Source: Candidatus Cloacimonadota bacterium (GTDB lineage: Bacteria > Cloacimonadota > Cloacimonadia > Cloacimonadales > Cloacimonadaceae). From it: a stretch of DNA of 64,000 bases. Positions 45,968 to 54,282 of this stretch are shown piece after piece. The notes under the pieces were generated by a model that searched no databases, was not told the DNA's origin, and saw nothing but the letters and a program-made list of their open reading frames with translations. How positions within the stretch are numbered: position 1 is the stretch's first letter; each line of letters begins with the position of its first letter. The stretch covers positions 43,805 through 107,804 of the forward strand of contig JAHDQK010000029.1 in NCBI GenBank assembly GCA_018433885.1. The letters are read 5' to 3'. The translations under genes were made by a program, and so were the position numbers.

Positions 45968-46465
45968 ATGATGTTTCAGACAAGGCTTACGGGATATGGT
46001 TTTCTTATATCTCTTATCCTACTCCTGGTGGGAAGCCCGGTGGTGGCTTTCGCCCGGGCGAGTTCCAACCTTGCCGGTGTGGTGCGCGGGGATTCCGGAG
46101 TTACGCTGGCGGAGGTGCGCATCGATCTGCTCTTAGAAGATCAAATCATCCTCTCCACATTTTCCAACCAGCGCGGAGAGTATCGATTGATGAACCTGGA
46201 TCCTGGGCGCTATTTGTTGGAAATCAGCCATCCTTCTGCGCAATCGGAGCGCAGGAAGATCCACTTGCGCCTGGGCAGAAACCTAATCCAAAACCTGAGC
46301 CTTAGTTCCAGCAATGGATTGCCACTTTCTGAGATGCTGAAGTCTCCCAAACTCCAGCCAATGAACCGTTTTCAGAGCCTGCAACGCCAGCAGATCCCGG
46401 TAAGTGGAGCTTATGTAGCGCCGCATCCCTCGCATCAGAACCGGCATAGCGAAGCTAAACCATAG
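45968..46465 (+). CDS. Secreted protein with carboxypeptidase-regulatory-like (CarboxypepD) domain
   Basis: 165 residues. Signal peptide GFLISLILLLVGSPVVAFAR. The segment LAGVVRGDSGVTLAEVRIDL to FSNQRGEYRLMNLDPGRYLL is a transthyretin-like CarboxypepD_reg fold. The C-terminal 50 residues are Ser/Gln-rich and not recognised. GGGAGG lies three and six bases before two consecutive ATGs. It is the first gene of a three-gene operon with the kinase and regulator, so it may be a periplasmic partner of the sensor. Confidence 0.75.
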   Translation: MMFQTRLTGYGFLISLILLLVGSPVVAFARASSNLAGVVRGDSGVTLAEVRIDLLLEDQIILSTFSNQRGEYRLMNLDPGRYLLEISHPSAQSERRKIHLRLGRNLIQNLSLSSSNGLPLSEMLKSPKLQPMNRFQSLQRQQIPVSGAYVAPHPSHQNRHSEAKP

Positions 46466-46479
46466 ACAGGTTGATAGAT

Positions 46480-48924
46480 ATGAGATTTCGAGTAATACTT
46501 CTGATCCTGCTGGGGATGGCTGTTTACGGATGCAATCTCACCCGAAACATCCAAACTCACGAACTGGTTTCCGAACGCCTGCACAGGTGGAACAGTTCTG
46601 CCGAAGCCGCTTTATTGGCAGATCTCAAAGGTGATGGGCAAGAGATCTTGATCACCTCCCATCTGGAGAACTCCCACGGTTATATCCTGCTTTCCAGCTT
46701 GAATGGCAAGAGTATTTCGCAGATCAACATGAGCCCCTTTCGACTCCTGAATCTGAACAGCATCAAAGATCCCGAGGATTCGCGTCCCTGGCTGTTTTTC
46801 AGCGCAAACGACGGGAGCAAACTGATCCTGACCGGGGCTAAATACGATTGGCAGGTCCCCGTGAAGCGCGAAATGCGCTACTTTGAGGCTTTTGAGCGAG
46901 ATGATTATCTGATCGGGGTGGATGCCTATGTCTGGGCGGCGAGCTATACTCCCAAATTTTTGGAAGACATCGACGACGATGGTAAGCCCGAACTGGTGTG
47001 TCTGGCAGTGGATGGGTTCAGCGCAAATCCCCGGGGGGTGGTGGCTTTCGACTGGGAAACCGGGAAGCGAAAATGGTATTTTAGAGCTCCGGTAAATTTT
47101 AACCAGATCCATTTTGCGGATTTCGACGGCAACGGTACCAGGGAATTTCTGCTCTCGAACTTCGCATTCAACAATTATACTGGCGAAATCAACGGATTGA
47201 ACGATTTTTCCGGGCATTTGGTGGTCCTCTCCCCAAAAGGGGATTTGATCCACAAACATAAGGTGTTTGAAGGACTCGGGACCTTGATTGTGAATGTGTA
47301 CGATGTGAACCAGGACGACCTGCCGGAAATCTTTGCCGTGGCGGCTACCAGAGGGACAACCACGCAATCCGACTATATCCTGCGGCTGAAATACGAAAAC
47401 GGCAGATTGATCCGCGAGAAAGAACTGGTGGTGCCCAAAAGCATCAGCCAGGTACCCACGGTGGATTTTCTTCAGCGCATGGATAGCTCCTCCCAGTATC
47501 ATCTGGTGATCTCGGATAGCGAGCGTGGCATCTTGGTGTATGATACCGACCTGAATGAAGTGGAAGTATATCCCCGGCCCCGAGTGAAACGCATATTGGA
47601 TATCGGCAGCCTGCGCAGTAAAGGCAAAAAGGAAATAATCGCCCTCAACGATGAAAATGAGATACAAGTCTTCGACAACCGGATGAATGAACTTTCCAGC
47701 ATCCGTCTGCCTCTGCAAAACCGCACGATCTTCTCCGCGAAAATCATCCAGAATAACCAAGGAGAACATCCGCTACTGGCTGTCATCATGGATAACACCC
47801 TGGTGGCATATAGTTTGCAGCCGATCTCCACCACCACTCTCCTGTATCGGCTGGTAAAAGCTCACGCGCTGAGGATCGCCGGAATCCTACTGCTGATGTT
47901 CATCATCGGAGTTCTCTCTGCCCTGCACAACAAGCGCGAGATAGTGAACCTCATGAACCAGCTTCAGGAGGGAGTTATCGTGGTAAAAGGCAAGGATCGC
48001 ATAGTTTCTGCAAATAAAGCTGCCCTGGCACTGGCTATTGATCATGATCCCACCAGCAATCTGAATAGCTTGAAAGAGATCTTCCCGGAACTACACAAGA
48101 TGATCCTGAACATGATCCGAACCCAAATCCAACAGGAAGACGCTGAGGTGGATGTATCCGGAAAAACCTTGCGCGTGCATATCCGGCAGACACACACATT
48201 CCTTCGCCGCTGGATGATCTTCATCTATCCACCCAAGGAAGCGACAGGCTCCGAAACCCTTGAGTGGGCAGAAATCGCCAGGAGACTATCGCATCATGTG
48301 CGCCGGCACATCACAAACGTGATTCTGGCGCTGGATCCTCTGAATCAGAAAGCGGATAACAACGCCAAAGAATATCTGGAGATCATCAAGAGCGAGATCG
48401 AGAAGGTGAGGGTCTTCACCCATGCCTTCCAACGCTTCACCGAAATGCACAATTATACCCTCAAGCTACAAGATTTGATCCCCTCTGTGGAACACGCTTT
48501 AGCAGAGATCAAGCTGCCAGACCAGGTGAAAGTGATCCGCAACTACGGCCTAAAATCCATCTATGCCAGAATCGAACCCATCAGATTCGAAGAGGCAATC
48601 GTGAATACCATCAACAACGCTACCGAAGCCATGCCGCAAGGGGGCACCCTGCATATTAGCATACGCGAATTCCCCCGGCATAAAAGCCCACGTGGGAATT
48701 TGGGAGTGTTGGTGGAAATTGAAGATACCGGCAAAGGGATTCCCAAAAAATATATGGAAGATATCTGGAAACCATTCTTCACTACAAACCAATCCGGTAC
48801 CGGCATCGGAATCCCTGAAACCAGCAAGATCATAGATTCCATGGGCGGATTTATAGACATTCAAAGCGAGGAGGGCGTGGGGACCACAGTCTCGCTTTGG
48901 CTAAAAGGAGAACACGATGAGTGA
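46480..48924 (+). CDS. Sensor histidine kinase with extracytoplasmic FG-GAP-like beta-propeller
   Basis: 814 residues from the ATG at 46480. A signal segment ends in VYGC, a possible lipobox. Residues to about 450 contain propeller-type calcium loops: DLKGDGQEI, DIDDDGKPEL, DFDGNGTREF and DVNQDDLPEI. One transmembrane helix follows near 464-480 (IAGILLLMFIIGVLSAL), then a PAS-like region, an H-box in IARRLSHHVRRHITNVILAL, and HATPase motifs NTINNATEAMPQGG, EDTGKGIPKKYMEDIWKPFF and GTGIGIPETSKII. The H-box departs from the usual HExRNPL. The sensor probably binds an outside ligand. It overlaps the NtrC-like gene by 8 nt. Confidence 0.85.
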   Translation: MRFRVILLILLGMAVYGCNLTRNIQTHELVSERLHRWNSSAEAALLADLKGDGQEILITSHLENSHGYILLSSLNGKSISQINMSPFRLLNLNSIKDPEDSRPWLFFSANDGSKLILTGAKYDWQVPVKREMRYFEAFERDDYLIGVDAYVWAASYTPKFLEDIDDDGKPELVCLAVDGFSANPRGVVAFDWETGKRKWYFRAPVNFNQIHFADFDGNGTREFLLSNFAFNNYTGEINGLNDFSGHLVVLSPKGDLIHKHKVFEGLGTLIVNVYDVNQDDLPEIFAVAATRGTTTQSDYILRLKYENGRLIREKELVVPKSISQVPTVDFLQRMDSSSQYHLVISDSERGILVYDTDLNEVEVYPRPRVKRILDIGSLRSKGKKEIIALNDENEIQVFDNRMNELSSIRLPLQNRTIFSAKIIQNNQGEHPLLAVIMDNTLVAYSLQPISTTTLLYRLVKAHALRIAGILLLMFIIGVLSALHNKREIVNLMNQLQEGVIVVKGKDRIVSANKAALALAIDHDPTSNLNSLKEIFPELHKMILNMIRTQIQQEDAEVDVSGKTLRVHIRQTHTFLRRWMIFIYPPKEATGSETLEWAEIARRLSHHVRRHITNVILALDPLNQKADNNAKEYLEIIKSEIEKVRVFTHAFQRFTEMHNYTLKLQDLIPSVEHALAEIKLPDQVKVIRNYGLKSIYARIEPIRFEEAIVNTINNATEAMPQGGTLHISIREFPRHKSPRGNLGVLVEIEDTGKGIPKKYMEDIWKPFFTTNQSGTGIGIPETSKIIDSMGGFIDIQSEEGVGTTVSLWLKGEHDE

Positions 48925-50251
48925 TATCCGCATCCTGATCGCGGACGACGACACCATCTTCTGCAGGCTAACCTCGGACCTTTTGCGGGGGGAAGGTTAC
49001 CAGATCCACACCGCATCTTCCATCGAAGAGGCACAAAAGAAACTGAAAGACGAAACCTACGACCTGGTGATGCAGGATATGTGTTTCCCCGCTCTACAAG
49101 ATGGATTTGGGATGCTGGAAGAGCTTCATGAACGATTTCCCCAGATGCCCATCCTCATGATCTCCGGTTCGGGACACATCCCGGACGCGGTAAACGCGAT
49201 CAAATATGGCGCTACGGATTTCATCGAAAAACCAATCGCCAAAGAACACCTGCTGATCCGGCTGGCAAGGCTGAAAGAAGCCATTCTCATGCATCGGGAT
49301 ATGCGGGATTTGCAGCTCTCCTCGATCGGCATGGTGGGTGGTAGCCCAGCCATGCAAAAGGTGTTTGATGCCATCATCCAGGCGGCAAAATTCGATACCC
49401 CGGTGCTGATCAGCGGAGAAACGGGCGTGGGTAAAGAACTCGCCGCGGCTGCCATCCACAGACTCTCGGATTTGGGCAACAAAAACCTGGTTACCATAAA
49501 CTGCGCCTCTATCCCCCGGGAACTATTCGAAGCAGAACTCTTTGGCTACGAAAAAGGAGCGTTTACCGGCGCAGTGAACTCTCGCAAGGGCTACTTTGAA
49601 TTTGCCCAAGGCAGCAGTATCTTCCTGGATGAAATCGGAGAACTGCCCCTGGAAGTTCAAGCCAAGCTCCTGCGTGTAATCTCCGAACAAGAGATCCAGA
49701 AATTGGGCAGCAAAGCCCAAAAAGTGAATACCCGCATCATTAGCGCATCCAACCAGGATCTTCCTCGAATGATCGAAGAAGGCAGCTTTCGCAGCGACCT
49801 CTACTATCGTATCAGCACGATCAATATCGAGATCCCGCCCCTGCGCAAACGTCGCGAAGATATCATTACCCTGGCAGAGTTCTTTCTTACAGGATTCTGC
49901 AATCGGAACCAAATTCAACCCAAATCCATCTCTCCGGCAGCGGCGACATGGCTCTTGGAACAAGATTTTCCCGGCAATGTGCGCGAATTGAAGAACTGTG
50001 TGGAACGGGCAGTGGTGTTCTCGAAAAATGACGCCTTGAGCGTGGTAGATTTTACCACAAACGAAGATACCGCGATCCAAGGACCGGCTTCGTATCGGGA
50101 CACAGTGCGCCAGTTTGAACGCAAATATCTGGAAAGCGTGCTCCTCGCGCATGGCGGAAATATCTCACAGGCAGCACTTTACCTGCAGATGGATAAAAGC
50201 AATCTGGCGAAGAAACTCAGCTCTCTGGGCATCGATAATAATCGTAAATAA
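48917..50251 (+). CDS. NtrC-family sigma-54-dependent response regulator
   Basis: 444 residues. Receiver with D10-D12 and phospho-acceptor D54 (LVMQDMCFP). AAA+ domain: Walker A GETGVGKE (167-174), GAFTGA loop (214-219) that contacts sigma-54, Walker B IFLDEIGELP (235-244). C-terminal Fis-type helix-turn-helix (ESVLLAHGGNISQAALYLQM, DKSNLAKKLSSLGI). It is paired with the propeller kinase upstream. A near-consensus sigma-54 promoter lies 125 nt downstream of its stop and could be a target. Confidence 0.95.
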   Translation: MSDIRILIADDDTIFCRLTSDLLRGEGYQIHTASSIEEAQKKLKDETYDLVMQDMCFPALQDGFGMLEELHERFPQMPILMISGSGHIPDAVNAIKYGATDFIEKPIAKEHLLIRLARLKEAILMHRDMRDLQLSSIGMVGGSPAMQKVFDAIIQAAKFDTPVLISGETGVGKELAAAAIHRLSDLGNKNLVTINCASIPRELFEAELFGYEKGAFTGAVNSRKGYFEFAQGSSIFLDEIGELPLEVQAKLLRVISEQEIQKLGSKAQKVNTRIISASNQDLPRMIEEGSFRSDLYYRISTINIEIPPLRKRREDIITLAEFFLTGFCNRNQIQPKSISPAAATWLLEQDFPGNVRELKNCVERAVVFSKNDALSVVDFTTNEDTAIQGPASYRDTVRQFERKYLESVLLAHGGNISQAALYLQMDKSNLAKKLSSLGIDNNRK

Positions 50252-50280
50252 TACCACATTTCCCTTAATATGACCCTCTG

Positions 50281-50306
50281 CCACGCTTTCCGCGTGGTAT
50301 TTTTTA
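50281..50306 (+). terminator. Terminator after the two-component operon
   Basis: CCACGC (50281-50286) with GCGTGG (50292-50297), 5-nt loop, followed by TATTTTTT. 29 nt after the regulator stop. Confidence 0.85.
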
Positions 50307-50374
50307 CCACCTCCCGAAATCACACCTAGCTGCGTATGTGTTTATTTATCATGCCATTAACTACTTTTGGCACA

Positions 50375-50391
50375 TTGGCACATTTCATGCG
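50375..50391 (+). promoter_or_regulatory. Near-consensus sigma-54 promoter
   Basis: The 17-nt TTGGCACATTTCATGCG has the -24 GG at 50377-50378 and the -12 GC at 50389-50390, exactly 10 nt apart, and differs from YTGGCACGNNNNTTGCW at only three positions. It reads into 50400-50760, which holds no gene on the plus strand. Confidence 0.55.
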
Positions 50392-50419
50392 TTTAATATA
50401 GTCGTGTCCGGCGGGCAAG

Positions 50420-50700
50420 GGTCTTTAGGCTGATTCTTTGAGCCGGGCACAAGGCATTGGGCTATCGGGTGGCTGATAGGATCTGTAGGCTGGGGGCATG
50501 GGTATTAGTAAGGTTCTTTGGGCGAAGGACCTGAATGATGAGTCTTAAGGCTGGCTACGGAGGGCAGCAGGATCTGTAGGCAAGGGCATTTTATGTAGAT
50601 GAGGCTTTGGGAAGGCGAGTGTGGGATCTGTAGGCTGGGGGTAGCGGGGCTGATGGCTATTAGGCGAGACATTGGAGGGCATCGTGGGATCTTGGGCTAA
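50420..50700. repeat. G-rich region with irregular GGATCTGTAGGC repeats
   Basis: GGATCTGTAGGC occurs at 50479-50490, 50570-50581 and 50624-50635, with degenerate forms at 50420 (GGTCTTTAGGCTG), 50541 (AGTCTTAAGGCTGG) and 50687 (GGATCTTGGGCTAAG). Runs of G follow several copies. Spacing is irregular (91, 54, 63 nt). No coding frame is convincing on either strand. Confidence 0.6.
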
Positions 50701-50766
50701 GAGCGCCAAGGAAAAACGAATTGCAAGAGGGCATTGGCTATGAACCCACAAGGCTGAGAGGCAAAC

Positions 50767-50797
50767 AAAAAGGTCGCAAATGGCTTGCACTGCGACC
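50767..50797 (-). terminator. Terminator after the Ppx/GppA gene
   Basis: GGTCGCA (50772-50778) with TGCGACC (50791-50797), followed on the minus strand by five T then GTTT. 27 nt after the stop. Confidence 0.75.
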
Positions 50798-50823
50798 GTA
50801 GGGAAAATCAGGATCCTGCAAAG

Positions 50824-51732
50824 CTATGTGCGGGATCCCTTTTCTATTTCTTTAAGAAAAACTCCATGACGAACCCCCCTGCGGGATGCCACAAAGTATG
50901 GCTGCCCCGTTTGATCCAAAAGATGACGCATGATCATCACCGCGGGCAAAATTATATCCGCCCGGGAAGGATCCATCCCGGGAATCTTGATGATTCCATC
51001 TATATCCAGCGCCCGGTAAACCTGGCTCTGGCGCAACAACTCGCCCTTGGTGATCCGGTATCCCTCGATATCCGAAGAATCGATCCCCGCGTTCATCATC
51101 GCCACTTTGGCACATGTGTGGACGGAGCCTCCACTACCGATCAAGTTGCATTCTGAAGGAACTTTCCAGCGCAGGGTCTTCTCGATCTGCAAACGAAGCC
51201 CAGTGTAAGCACAATTTGAGATGGGCATCCCATGAACTTGATCGTGATACAAATCCACCGCGCCCATCGGGAAACTGAGCATGCTTTCGATCCTGTTTCC
51301 ATAAACCTTCACAAGCTCGATGCTGGATCCTCCGATATCGAAACAAACCGCGCGCTTACCCTTGCTAATCAAGTGTTTCATCCCTCTGTAAGCGGCTTCG
51401 GCTTCCTCCTGGGGGCTAAGCACCCGGAGATCCAAACCATAATCTTGCTTCACGCGGGCACGAATCTCCTGCTGGTTGCTGGCTCTTCGCAATGCCTCCG
51501 TGCCGACCAGGATAAATTCCTGGGCATCGGCATTGCGGATTTTGGTATCCCCAATCAAGTTCAAGATAGCCAGGATTCCTTTCTCCGATATCTTGCCGGA
51601 ATCATCCATCAAAGTGGCAAGGCGCAATGGCAGACGCTGCAAGTTCTCGTTTTTCATGTCTTTGGAATCTGCACTCATGATTTTGGCCATGTTCGAACCA
51701 AATTCAATCAGTACTCGTTTGTCGTTTTTCAT
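50824..51732 (-). CDS. Ppx/GppA family phosphatase
   Basis: 302 residues from the ATG at 51732 (GGGAG upstream). Exopolyphosphatase/pppGpp phosphohydrolase family of the ASKHA fold: LIEFGSNMAKIMSAD, FILVGTEALRRASNQQE, LSPQEEAEAAYRGMKHLI, AVCFDIGGSSIELVKVYG, LIGSGGSVHTCAKVAMM. It is the short single-domain form without the HD-like C-terminal domain. Cleavage of polyphosphate or pppGpp cannot be told apart. Single gene with its own terminator, divergent from tpiA. Confidence 0.88.
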   Translation of the reverse strand: MKNDKRVLIEFGSNMAKIMSADSKDMKNENLQRLPLRLATLMDDSGKISEKGILAILNLIGDTKIRNADAQEFILVGTEALRRASNQQEIRARVKQDYGLDLRVLSPQEEAEAAYRGMKHLISKGKRAVCFDIGGSSIELVKVYGNRIESMLSFPMGAVDLYHDQVHGMPISNCAYTGLRLQIEKTLRWKVPSECNLIGSGGSVHTCAKVAMMNAGIDSSDIEGYRITKGELLRQSQVYRALDIDGIIKIPGMDPSRADIILPAVMIMRHLLDQTGQPYFVASRRGVRHGVFLKEIEKGSRT

Positions 51733-52106
51733 AGTCTTACTCCCATCTAGCATAACAAAGAAGATAAGCAAAAATCATGAACCGCGCTCAAATAATATTC
51801 GATACGGTTCACCATATAGCCATTTCCATACTCTAACATTATTAATCGATTATTCCTAAATTGCTAATAATATCTTGCATGGCTGTAAGATAATCTAAAT
51901 GTCTGCGCTGGATACACCTGTTCAGAAGGAGGTGTGAAACGAATATCCCGGGGCGTTGATGCCGGTGGGACAGGCAGTTATTGCAGTTCACGCGCTTGCT
52001 CCGCGCTCTTATTTGTGAGATGCCGAAATCTGAATCCGCCTTCGAAAAGCATTCTCCCCAGCTTGAAAGATCCTGCATGACTTTGGGTACAAGCAACGGA
52101 AAAGTC
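51733..52106. other. Divergent spacer between Ppx/GppA and tpiA
   Basis: About 370 nt. AT-rich near the Ppx side, with an AATCGATT palindrome near 51845. No gene, repeat or terminator stood out. Confidence 0.4.
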
Positions 52107-52135
52107 TTGACTTATCTTAGGGTTTTTCAAACTGG
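52107..52135 (+). promoter_or_regulatory. Candidate promoter of tpiA
   Basis: TTGACT (52107-52112) about 60 nt before the TTG start; the hexamer 17 nt on (AACTGG) is not a convincing -10. Confidence 0.25.
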
Positions 52136-52167
52136 TGTTAGTTAGTAATAAATTATCGAGGTGTGAA

Positions 52168-52950
52168 TTGCGAAAACTCATCATAGCCGGTAACTGGAAG
52201 ATGTACAAAGGCTTGGAAGATGCCAAGTCTTTTGCCCGCGAGGTCGCCCCAATAGCTAAGGGCATGGACACAACAAACGTAGTGCCAATTTTGGCTCCTG
52301 CCTACCCCTTTTTGGCAGTATTACAAAGGGATCTGGAAGGAAGCCCGGTAAAAGTGAGCGCGCAGGATGTGAGTTCGCACCCGGATGGCGCATTTACCGG
52401 AGAGGTTTCCGCCGCCATGCTGGCAAGCCTCAAACTGCCATATTCCATCGTGGGACACTCCGAACGCCGCGCTTATCATGCCGAAACCAATGCCATCGTC
52501 CGTGAAAAGCTTTTGGCTCTGATGCAACACGATATCTGCCCCATCCTCTGTGTGGGCGAAACCCTTGTTCAGCGCGACGCTGGCAATACCAAAGACGTAG
52601 TGGTGGATCAACTATCCGGAGCTCTGCACAAGATAAATCTCTACAATCAGGGAGAGATCATCATCGCCTACGAACCAGTCTGGGCAATCGGAACAGGACG
52701 CAACGCCACCGGCGAACAAGCTCAGGAAGTTCACGCCATCATTCGCAAATGGCTGAAAGACAAATACTCCGAGACCCTTGCCAACGGTATATCAATCCTC
52801 TATGGTGGTAGCGTAAAGCCGGAAAACATAGACGAACTACTTGCTATGCCGGATATCGATGGCGGCTTGATCGGCGGTGCATCGTTGAAGCCGGATTCTT
52901 ACCTCAGAATGCTGGAAAGCGCTGTAAAACGCGCAAATGGAGAACAATAA
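52168..52950 (+). CDS. tpiA: Triose-phosphate isomerase (TTG start)
   Basis: 260 residues. A GAGGTG site precedes a TTG at 52168, giving the family start (M)RKLIIAGNWKMYKGLEDA; the frame extends to 52135 but without family support. Catalytic residues: Lys in NWKMYK, His in YSIVGHSERRAYH, Glu in IIAYEPVWAIGTGRNAT; phosphate loop LYGGSVKPENI and GLIGGASL. serS follows immediately (TAA-ATG). Confidence 0.95.
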   Translation: MRKLIIAGNWKMYKGLEDAKSFAREVAPIAKGMDTTNVVPILAPAYPFLAVLQRDLEGSPVKVSAQDVSSHPDGAFTGEVSAAMLASLKLPYSIVGHSERRAYHAETNAIVREKLLALMQHDICPILCVGETLVQRDAGNTKDVVVDQLSGALHKINLYNQGEIIIAYEPVWAIGTGRNATGEQAQEVHAIIRKWLKDKYSETLANGISILYGGSVKPENIDELLAMPDIDGGLIGGASLKPDSYLRMLESAVKRANGEQ

Positions 52951-54210
52951 ATGATCGACATCAAGTACATCCGCAGTAATCCCGATATAGTGCGCAAAGC
53001 GATCGTGGATAAAAACGAAAAAGCGGATCTGGATACCCTTTTAGCGGCTGATGAAAAACGCCGTAAGCTGCAATATGACTTCGACCAATTGAAAGCTCAG
53101 CAAAATGCCGTGTCTCAGGTTATCGCCCAAAAGAAACGCGCCAAAGAAGACGCTAACGCAGAACTTTCCGAGATGAGCAAAGTGGCAGAGGAAATCAAGA
53201 TCATCCAAAGCGCTCTCAACGAGATCAACTATGAAGTGGAATCCCTGTTGCTCACGATCCCCAATATCCCGCATCCCTCCGTCCCCGTGGGCAGAGACGA
53301 AGCCCTTAACGAAGTAATCCGTCACGAAGGTGAAGCCCGCAAATTTGGCTTTGAACCCAAAGACCATCTTGATGTGGCAACCGCAAACGAGATGTTGGAT
53401 CTTCCCCGCGGGGCAAAGATCTCCGGCAGTGGATTCCCCATCTACACCGGGATCGGGGCGAAACTGGAGCGCGCAATCATCACCTTTATGCTGGAGTATC
53501 ACCTGCAAAAACACGGCTATCGTGAACTGATGGTGCCTCTGGTGGTAAATCGCAAGACCATGACCGGGACCGGGCAATTGCCCAAGTTGGAAGAAGATAT
53601 GTATCATATCTCCGAGGACGACCTCTTCCTGATCCCTACTGCGGAAGTGCCGGTTACCAATATCTATAGCGATGAAGTGTTGTCGTTCAAAGATCTGCCG
53701 CAAAAGTTCGTGGCATACACCCCCTGTTTCCGTCGTGAAGCGGGTAGCTATGGCAAGGATACCCGCGGTTTGCAAAGGCTTCACCAATTCAATAAAGTGG
53801 AAATGGTACGTTTTGTAGAACCGGAACAATCCGAAGCAGCGCTGGAAGAAATGCTCGCCGACGCGGAGGACATCCTGAAAGCTTTCGGGCTTCATTATAG
53901 AGTGGTATCCCTCTGTACGGGAGATCTAAGCTTCGCCAGCCAAAAGACTTACGACCTGGAAGTTTGGGCGGCAGGCAGCGGCAAATATCTGGAAGTCTCC
54001 TCTGTGAGCAATTTTGGAGAGTTTCAGGCACGCCGGGCAAACATCCGTTACAAAGATCCCGAAGGCAAGATGCGGCATCTGCACACTCTGAACGGGAGCG
54101 GACTCGCCACTCCGCGGTTGATGATCGCGATCTTGGAAAGCTATCAACAAGCTGATGGCAGTCTGGAGATCCCCTCTGTGCTGAAGCCCTTTATGGAATT
54201 GAGAGTATAA
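52951..54210 (+). CDS. serS: Seryl-tRNA synthetase
   Basis: 419 residues. An N-terminal coiled-coil arm (residues about 30-105, rich in Lys/Glu/Gln) reaches the long variable arm of tRNA-Ser. Class II core: GAKLERAIITFMLEYHLQKH, LFLIPTAEVPVTNIYSDEVL, AYTPCFRREAGSYGKDTRGL, then LEVSSVSNFGEFQARRANIR and the final NGSGLATPRLMIAILESYQQ. It starts directly after the tpiA stop and shares its transcript. Confidence 0.97.
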   Translation: MIDIKYIRSNPDIVRKAIVDKNEKADLDTLLAADEKRRKLQYDFDQLKAQQNAVSQVIAQKKRAKEDANAELSEMSKVAEEIKIIQSALNEINYEVESLLLTIPNIPHPSVPVGRDEALNEVIRHEGEARKFGFEPKDHLDVATANEMLDLPRGAKISGSGFPIYTGIGAKLERAIITFMLEYHLQKHGYRELMVPLVVNRKTMTGTGQLPKLEEDMYHISEDDLFLIPTAEVPVTNIYSDEVLSFKDLPQKFVAYTPCFRREAGSYGKDTRGLQRLHQFNKVEMVRFVEPEQSEAALEEMLADAEDILKAFGLHYRVVSLCTGDLSFASQKTYDLEVWAAGSGKYLEVSSVSNFGEFQARRANIRYKDPEGKMRHLHTLNGSGLATPRLMIAILESYQQADGSLEIPSVLKPFMELRV

Positions 54211-54282
54211 ACCATGGAGCTTGACCGAATAGGGCTATTGCTCTTTCATGAACTGATTTAACCACAATATCCGGGAGAACCT

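Noticed and set aside
50545..50790. 81-codon minus-strand frame with PTDP-like repeats
   Set aside because: It follows the G-rich DNA repeats, overlaps the terminator of the Ppx/GppA gene and has low-complexity composition.
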